Part shown: piece by piece, positions 55,074 to 60,000 of the stretch
How the letters are laid out: every line of letters begins with the position of its first letter
How positions within the stretch are numbered: position 1 is the stretch's first letter
NCBI GenBank assembly: GCA_950295325.1
Contig: OX485809.1
Coordinates: 7,628,001 to 7,688,000 of the forward strand
DNA: 60,000 nucleotides
Source of the DNA: Polytrichum commune
Lineage: Eukaryota; Streptophyta; Polytrichopsida; Polytrichales; Polytrichaceae
Direction of reading: 5' to 3'
Notes under the pieces: model-generated
Database searches by the model: none
Seen by the model: the letters and a program-made list of their open reading frames with translations, nothing else
What the model was told of the DNA's origin: nothing
Made by a program: the position numbers and the translations under genes

Positions 55074-57517
55074 TGTCGAGGTCACCTTCAAACCCTCAGC
55101 AAACTTAGACGGTGTAACCCGCTGCTGACCGGTTTACATGGAAGTTACTCCCACCAAAATTAGACCTTCATTAGGTTTTCCATTTCTGGTGAAGGTGTTT
55201 GCACTCATATAATCTTAATTTTGTGATACATAATCTTAATGCTCTTTTGAATCCTCAAGGACAAATTGACCTAAGTTTTCAAGTTTATGTTCCCCGAAAT
55301 CTAATGTCAAGGTTAGGTGTTCCTAAACCTTTATTAGATTTTGCATCTTATATGGATTCAGTAACATAATCCTTTTTCTAATCAAAACCCTTTTATAAAT
55401 CTCTAAGGATAAAGTGTCCAAGTCTTTAAGTTTATGTTCCCCGAAACCCTAATGTCAAGGTTAAGTGTTTTAGGGAGAACATCGTTCATACATACAATAT
55501 CTTTCATGGTTTGAATGATCGTAAAAGATTCTTAATCCCTTTAAGAATATGTACTTATGATAAGGTTACAATTCCTTGAAAGTCAAAACATACTCCCTCA
55601 CTAAAGTATATTCATAAGATTTCCTTCCTATACTCAATTCCTAGAGTCGCATTTATATGCATGAAATCTTTCATTCCAAATGCTTGCCCTATGGTTACTC
55701 AAGTTCTTTCCTTTGTGATCCTAAATCATCATTTTAGAGTTTCTTTGGAGATCTTTAGGGATTCCTACGTAATCATTCCAAGTCCATTTGAATGACAAGA
55801 TGTGTTTAGAGATGACATCTTGGATTGTAGTTGATGTGGCCTAATCGACGGCCATCTCCTTTCGGTCCTCCTCTTGATGGTGAAACCGATATCTCCACCG
55901 AGTAAAGTACCTTGTACTTTTTAACTCATGATTCTCCGATTTCCAAACTAACTTTAGATGAAATTGCTCCGATTCCGAAACCGTATCCTCCAAGTTCAAA
56001 TTGTAATTTCTCAAAGAGGTCCTTCTCTTTTTGCTATTTTTACCCGCCTTCGGTTTTCAAACTTCTCCAAACGAAACTAGGCTTGGGTGTTGTTTTACGG
56101 CCGTACACCTTCAAATTCTCCTATTTGCACATTCTCCAAGTTTTCGAGGACTTCCCGAATCCTTCCAAGTCTTCGAGTGCAAGGATTGAATCTCGAATGC
56201 CGAGGATCTTTCGATCCTTAATATTTTCTAAACTCGCGGCCTCCAGTCTCAAGGGCCTCCAGTCACTCATGGGCCTCCAATCTCAAGGGCCTCCAGTCAC
56301 TCATGGGCCTCCAGTCTCAAGGGCCTCCAGTCACTCATGGGCCTCCAGTCTCAAGGCCTCCAGTATCCAAGGCCTCCAGTCTTCTTCAAGTCCGAGGATA
56401 ATATTTTAATCCTTTTAAGTTCGAACGCCTCCGAGGATATATTTCAATCCTTTAAGTTCGAACGCCTCCGAGGATATATTTCAATCCTTTAAGTTCGAAC
56501 GCCTCCGAGGATATATTTCAATCCTTTAAGTCCGAGCGCCTCCGAGGATAATATTTCAATCCTTTAAAAAAACTCCGCGAGGATGTATTTCAATCCTTTA
56601 GGTCTTCGTAAGCCACCGGTCTTCTAGTCCGCCACCTCGAGTTGCTTGCGTTGAATGAGGTGAATTAGGTGCCATATGTGGCCCCTTTATATAGGCTTTG
56701 AGATCTAGGAAAATGGGGATTAGGCGGTTAGGTCTTTTCTCAATGTAAAATGTTTGTATTTACTAATTTTAGCTACTGTATGTAATTACAGTCTAAATCC
56801 GACCCTGGAATATCTATTAATAGTACTGGCACGTGCTAAATTTAGATCAGTCAATAGGGTACATTCGGGCATGTATTAGGCGTCTAGATGTGCCAAGAGT
56901 GCAACTCTTCTAATCTCATCCATACCTCCGTTCATTCCAAAGTTTACTCCCCATTCATTGACGGTAATGGAATTAGGTAAGTTCATCCAGAAATAGTCCT
57001 CCTCCTTTGTCCTTTCATCCGCTCTTCTACGGGTTCATCCTCCTACTCCCTTACTATCTCTACTTACTAATCTACTAAGTGCCTCCTAACTCATTAGTAT
57101 AAAAGTTCTCACTAATAGACCTATTCAAAATTGAGCCTCTAACCTACTAGTCTAAAAGTTCCTACTAATAGGTTTACTAAAATTTGGGCTCGGGCCCCTA
57201 GCCCTAATATTGCGGTGGGTCCTACAAAAGGGAGCGGCCCGACCCTCATTTCTCGCGGCCTTCTAACCACTTGGGCTCCTGGCTCCCCTTAGGCTCCCAG
57301 CCTCCTCAGCTGGGCTCTCAGCTCCGCGCGCCACGTGTCCCGTTCCCCCCGAGGCCGGCTTCCTGTCCATTCTTCGGTGCGGCTCTCGGTCACTTGCTCG
57401 CGCTCCTCTCCAGCGGTCACTTGCTCTCGCTCCTCTCCAGCGCTGGTTCCATCCTTGCCTCCGTCCAATTCTCACTTCCATCTCCTGGTTTTGCAATGAG
57501 GGTTTGGAGGCTCCACA
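55074..57517 (-). repeat. 5' LTR of the giant element
   Basis: 2444 bp, minus-strand start TGTGGAGCC at 57517 and end CTCGACA at 55074. The minus-strand TATA box tatataaa followed by gggg (56686-56693) is the likely promoter for the whole element. The same minisatellites as the other LTR lie at 56242-56604. Confidence 0.95.
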
Positions 57518-59690
57518 AGCATATCAACAATGATGTCGCGTCTGGCAACTTTGGGTGTGACGATAGAAACATGAGACTGGCTCTCGCATTGGACGGAGTG
57601 AATCCTTTCAAGCTAAACAAACCAACTGGTCGACGTGGCCGGTGTTGATTTTGATTTACAACTTCGAGCCATGGTTGGTGACGAAGAAGTTTTTCATATC
57701 TTTGTGCATATTGATTTCCGGGAAGAAGTCGCCATCCGCATCAAACATTGATGTGTTCATACATCCGCTATTGAAGGAGTTACAAGAACTTTGGCATGGG
57801 GTTGATGCTCTAGACTTCTCCCGTCCACAAGGGAATCGTACATTCACTTTGCGTGCCATACTTATGTGGACCATTTCCAATTTTCCCGCATATGGCCTCA
57901 TTTCTGGTCTTACTTGTAAGGGTTACAAGGGGTGCCCTTGTTGTGGACCAAACACAGATGCGAGGATGGCAAAAACGGGAGACATGCTTCCAAATAAGAG
58001 CATTAGGGGCTCCAAAATTGTATACGGCGGCATTCGCCGTTACTTACCTCGACACCACCCGTACCGCCGCAATAGGAGATTCAATGGCTTGGAAGAGGAC
58101 CGTCCTAGGCCACAAACGTTGTCGGGGGAGGATATAATTTGATATGCAGCATGGCGCGACTCCTACCTGGAAATGGGTGGGAGAGAGAATGGACCCAACG
58201 ATCTTGTGCATGTCACAGGTGTGAAAAGGCTGAGTGCTTTGTACGAGCTGGATTATTGGCAGGTGATGCTTGTACAACAATTCATGTTTGCCCATCCTGT
58301 CCACTTGATGTTGTAATGGACGTAAAGACGTTTGTATAGACGTCCACAAAGACGTCTGATATTACAGAGAACAGTGATACGATTATTAGCTTTGCAACGA
58401 ACACTAGAAAGGATGCATGTGTGCATGTACTAGCTGGAGATGTGCGTGAAGTTGGCCTGCGATTGTCTTGTGCAGCATCTGCTAGAGCGTCACATCCTCG
58501 ATGTTATGCATTGCGAGAAGAATTTGTGCGAGAACTTGTTGAAGACCATGTTCGGAATGAATGATAGTCCTGGAAGCAGGGTCGATGCAGAGGATCTGGG
58601 CATACGCGAAGAGATATGGTTGCAACCCCCACGGCGGCAACAGGATGGATACTATATGCCGCACGCTCCCTATGTCTTACGTCCAAATGAACGCGCGGAG
58701 TTTGTTGGGATCGTCTCCAATATACGAACACCCACAAACTACGTGGGTAGCATACATAAATGCCTAGCGGATGGGAAATTGCAGTACATGAAAACGCATG
58801 ATTACCACGTTCTCATGCAACATGCAAGCGTAAATTGACATTGTGTGGAGGCTAGTTTTTGTTTATGTGTCAATGTTCCATAGAAGTATAGTCAGACTCT
58901 TTACGATGTCATGCGCGACCTCAAGCCAAACATGGTTGACGCGTCATCATCCAGATGGATGTTTTCCAGAAACTGTGGCAACAGTACATGATCCTGAGGA
59001 CGTCCGCAATTGCTGTGGGTGATGTCTGGTGGGGTGCGATACATTCTTTCTCTGACACTTTCAATCTCACGTGTGTTCCAGATCCTCCCTGTGGCAGTAC
59101 AGAACCTATTGGACGAAAGCGTGCGCGTGGCTATAATTAAAATGAGCAGAGTTTTCCAGAGACTATGCGCTAAGGAGGTGAAGATCGGGGATAAAGATGC
59201 AACGATGTTGGATGTGGTGATGGCGACGTGTGTCTTGGAGAAGGAGTTCCCCCCGATGTTTATGAACGTCATGATACATCTACCCGTGCATTTGGTGGAG
59301 CAATTGTTCACGTGCGGTCCCGTGCATTGTTGGTGGATGTATCCCATAGAACGGTACATAAAAACATTGAAAGATTATGTCCGAACATTTGCACATCCGG
59401 AGGGGAGCATAGCGGAAGGCTATCAAATGGACGACACGCTTGGTTTTTGCACGGAGTACATGCATCAGTTTAGAGGTACAACACATCGTGTGTGGGACGC
59501 TGAAGAGGATGCAATCATGAATGATGAAATTCTCCGTTGCAACTCACAACAAAAGCGGAAGATGTCCGACGAGTTCCGCAACTATGCGCACGCATTTGTT
59601 TTGGACAATGCGTCATCATTGGAGCGTTGCAGACAATCAGTGCAATCCAAACTCTCTCATCTGCAATTCTAGTCGTTGATGTATACTGTC
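57518..59690 (+). pseudogene. CACTA TNP2-type transposase, 3' part
   Basis: Continues the protein broken at 29901. INNDVASGNFG and MRLALALDGVNPF are TNP2 motifs; a shift near 57640 leads to the frame 57642-58142 with YNFEPWLVTKKFFISL, SNIDVFIHPLLKELQELW and ILMWTISNFPAYGLISG. The 58440-58838 frame has RHILDVMHCEKNLCENLL and THDYHVLMQH. The 59010-59672 frame has the C-terminal DUF4218-type region: IHLPVHLVEQLFTCGPVHCW, WMYPIERYIKTLKDYVR and PEGSIAEGYQMDDTLGFC. Frameshifts between these blocks make it a pseudogene. The element's 3' terminus was not found and may lie beyond the window. Confidence 0.9.
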
Positions 59691-60000
59691 CAGTCATGCA
59701 ATATACATGTGCCATGTCTAGTGGGACATGTCTCCACCAACGAGGGTGTGTTGGAGAAGGTGCCAGAACGGACATCCTTTCTGTCATCTGCGCGTCACAT
59801 GTGACGTAGGCGATGATGTCAACTGAGCAAACGCTTTCTTTTTTTGTACATTCAAGGTCCATTTCTAATCACAATTTCATGGCACCTGACCTTGTGTAGG
59901 GAGTACATGGCAGCAAGAGCAGATCGTTGGAAAGCCAGGGAGGCTTTTTGAAAAATGTCTCGTCGCCACCATCCTACTTTGGCAGTGCGGTACCCGTTGG
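59691..60000. other. Sequence after the CACTA transposase, nothing recognised
   Basis: No open frame with a domain and no terminal inverted repeat visible. It is probably the 3' untranslated part or interior of the CACTA element. Confidence 0.4.

Larger units (their letters stand above)
29902..57517 (-). mobile_element. Giant Ty3/gypsy LTR retrotransposon carrying a nested element
   Basis: 27616 bp in total, about 20.6 kb after removing the nested 7 kb insertion. LTRs are 2444 bp each. The flanks agcaa (29897-29901) and agcat (57518-57522) form an imperfect 5 bp duplication with TG...CA ends; the four bases agca match exactly. Coding order on the minus strand: small ORF (54963-54346), gag-protease-RT-RNase H (54209-48705), in-frame TAA, zinc-binding modules and integrase (48704-44490), non-coding region, ORF3 (42031-40279 joined to 33264-32378). 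No chromodomain and no second (archaic) RNase H is seen. RT motif style (DGYSGYNQI, FLDD) fits the non-chromovirus branch that includes Athila, Tat and Ogre. Only two LTR differences were found, so insertion is recent. Confidence 0.95.

Noticed and set aside
1-60000. tRNA or rRNA genes
   Set aside because: None were visible. The tRNA-like ends near 13442, 39292 and 55054 are primer-binding sites of retrotransposons.

Overview
This is repeat-rich nuclear DNA from a green-lineage (streptophyte) eukaryote. Several genes have short GT-AG introns. The other content is LTR retrotransposons, CACTA, Mutator-like and hAT-like transposons, and a tandem satellite. A ~20 kb LTR element and transposon proteins that I associate with mosses, lycophytes and ferns suggest a seed-free plant with a large genome. 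That placement is inference from memory, not a search. I see no intact host housekeeping gene, tRNA or rRNA.

Layout. 1-8.7 kb: a minus-strand, many-exon, decayed gene. Its N-terminal part looks ParB-like (exons 7977-8659, 7698-7893, 7420-7617, 7100-7318, 5057-5298, up to 4970). Its C-terminal part looks like a beta-class DNA amino-methyltransferase (exons 2493-2803, 2059-2403, 1710-1968, 1408-1609, 1076-1304). A ~139 bp satellite with an almost perfect palindromic core borders this gene on both sides and fills one of its introns. 8.7-20.9 kb: a long array of the same satellite, split by a 6.9 kb LTR retrotransposon (plus strand, 5 bp target duplication). 21.6-25.3 kb: a Mutator-like transposase pseudogene with a SWIM finger. 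27.6-28.1 kb: a 497 bp hAT-like MITE. 28.8-59.7 kb: a CACTA (TNP2-type) transposase pseudogene on the plus strand, cut in two by a giant Ty3/gypsy element.

The giant element (29902-57517, minus strand) has 2444 bp LTRs with only two differences that I found, a primer site that fits tRNA-Arg, and a small ORF before gag. It then carries gag-protease-RT-RNase H, an integrase preceded by seven extra diverged copies of the integrase zinc-binding (H2C2) module, and a third ORF of unknown function. One in-frame TAA divides the polyprotein after the first module. The third ORF is broken by a second copy of the 7 kb LTR element (33270-40278, minus strand, 5 bp duplication, LTRs that look identical).

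Insertion order can be read directly: CACTA first, then the giant element, then the 7 kb element. Both 7 kb copies are chromovirus-type (integrase plus chromodomain remnants, tRNA-iMet primer site). Both lack the RT catalytic core and carry the same threefold duplication of an RNase H segment, so they look like a non-autonomous family moved in trans. The most unusual items are the amplified integrase zinc-binding modules and the ParB-like/methyltransferase gene.
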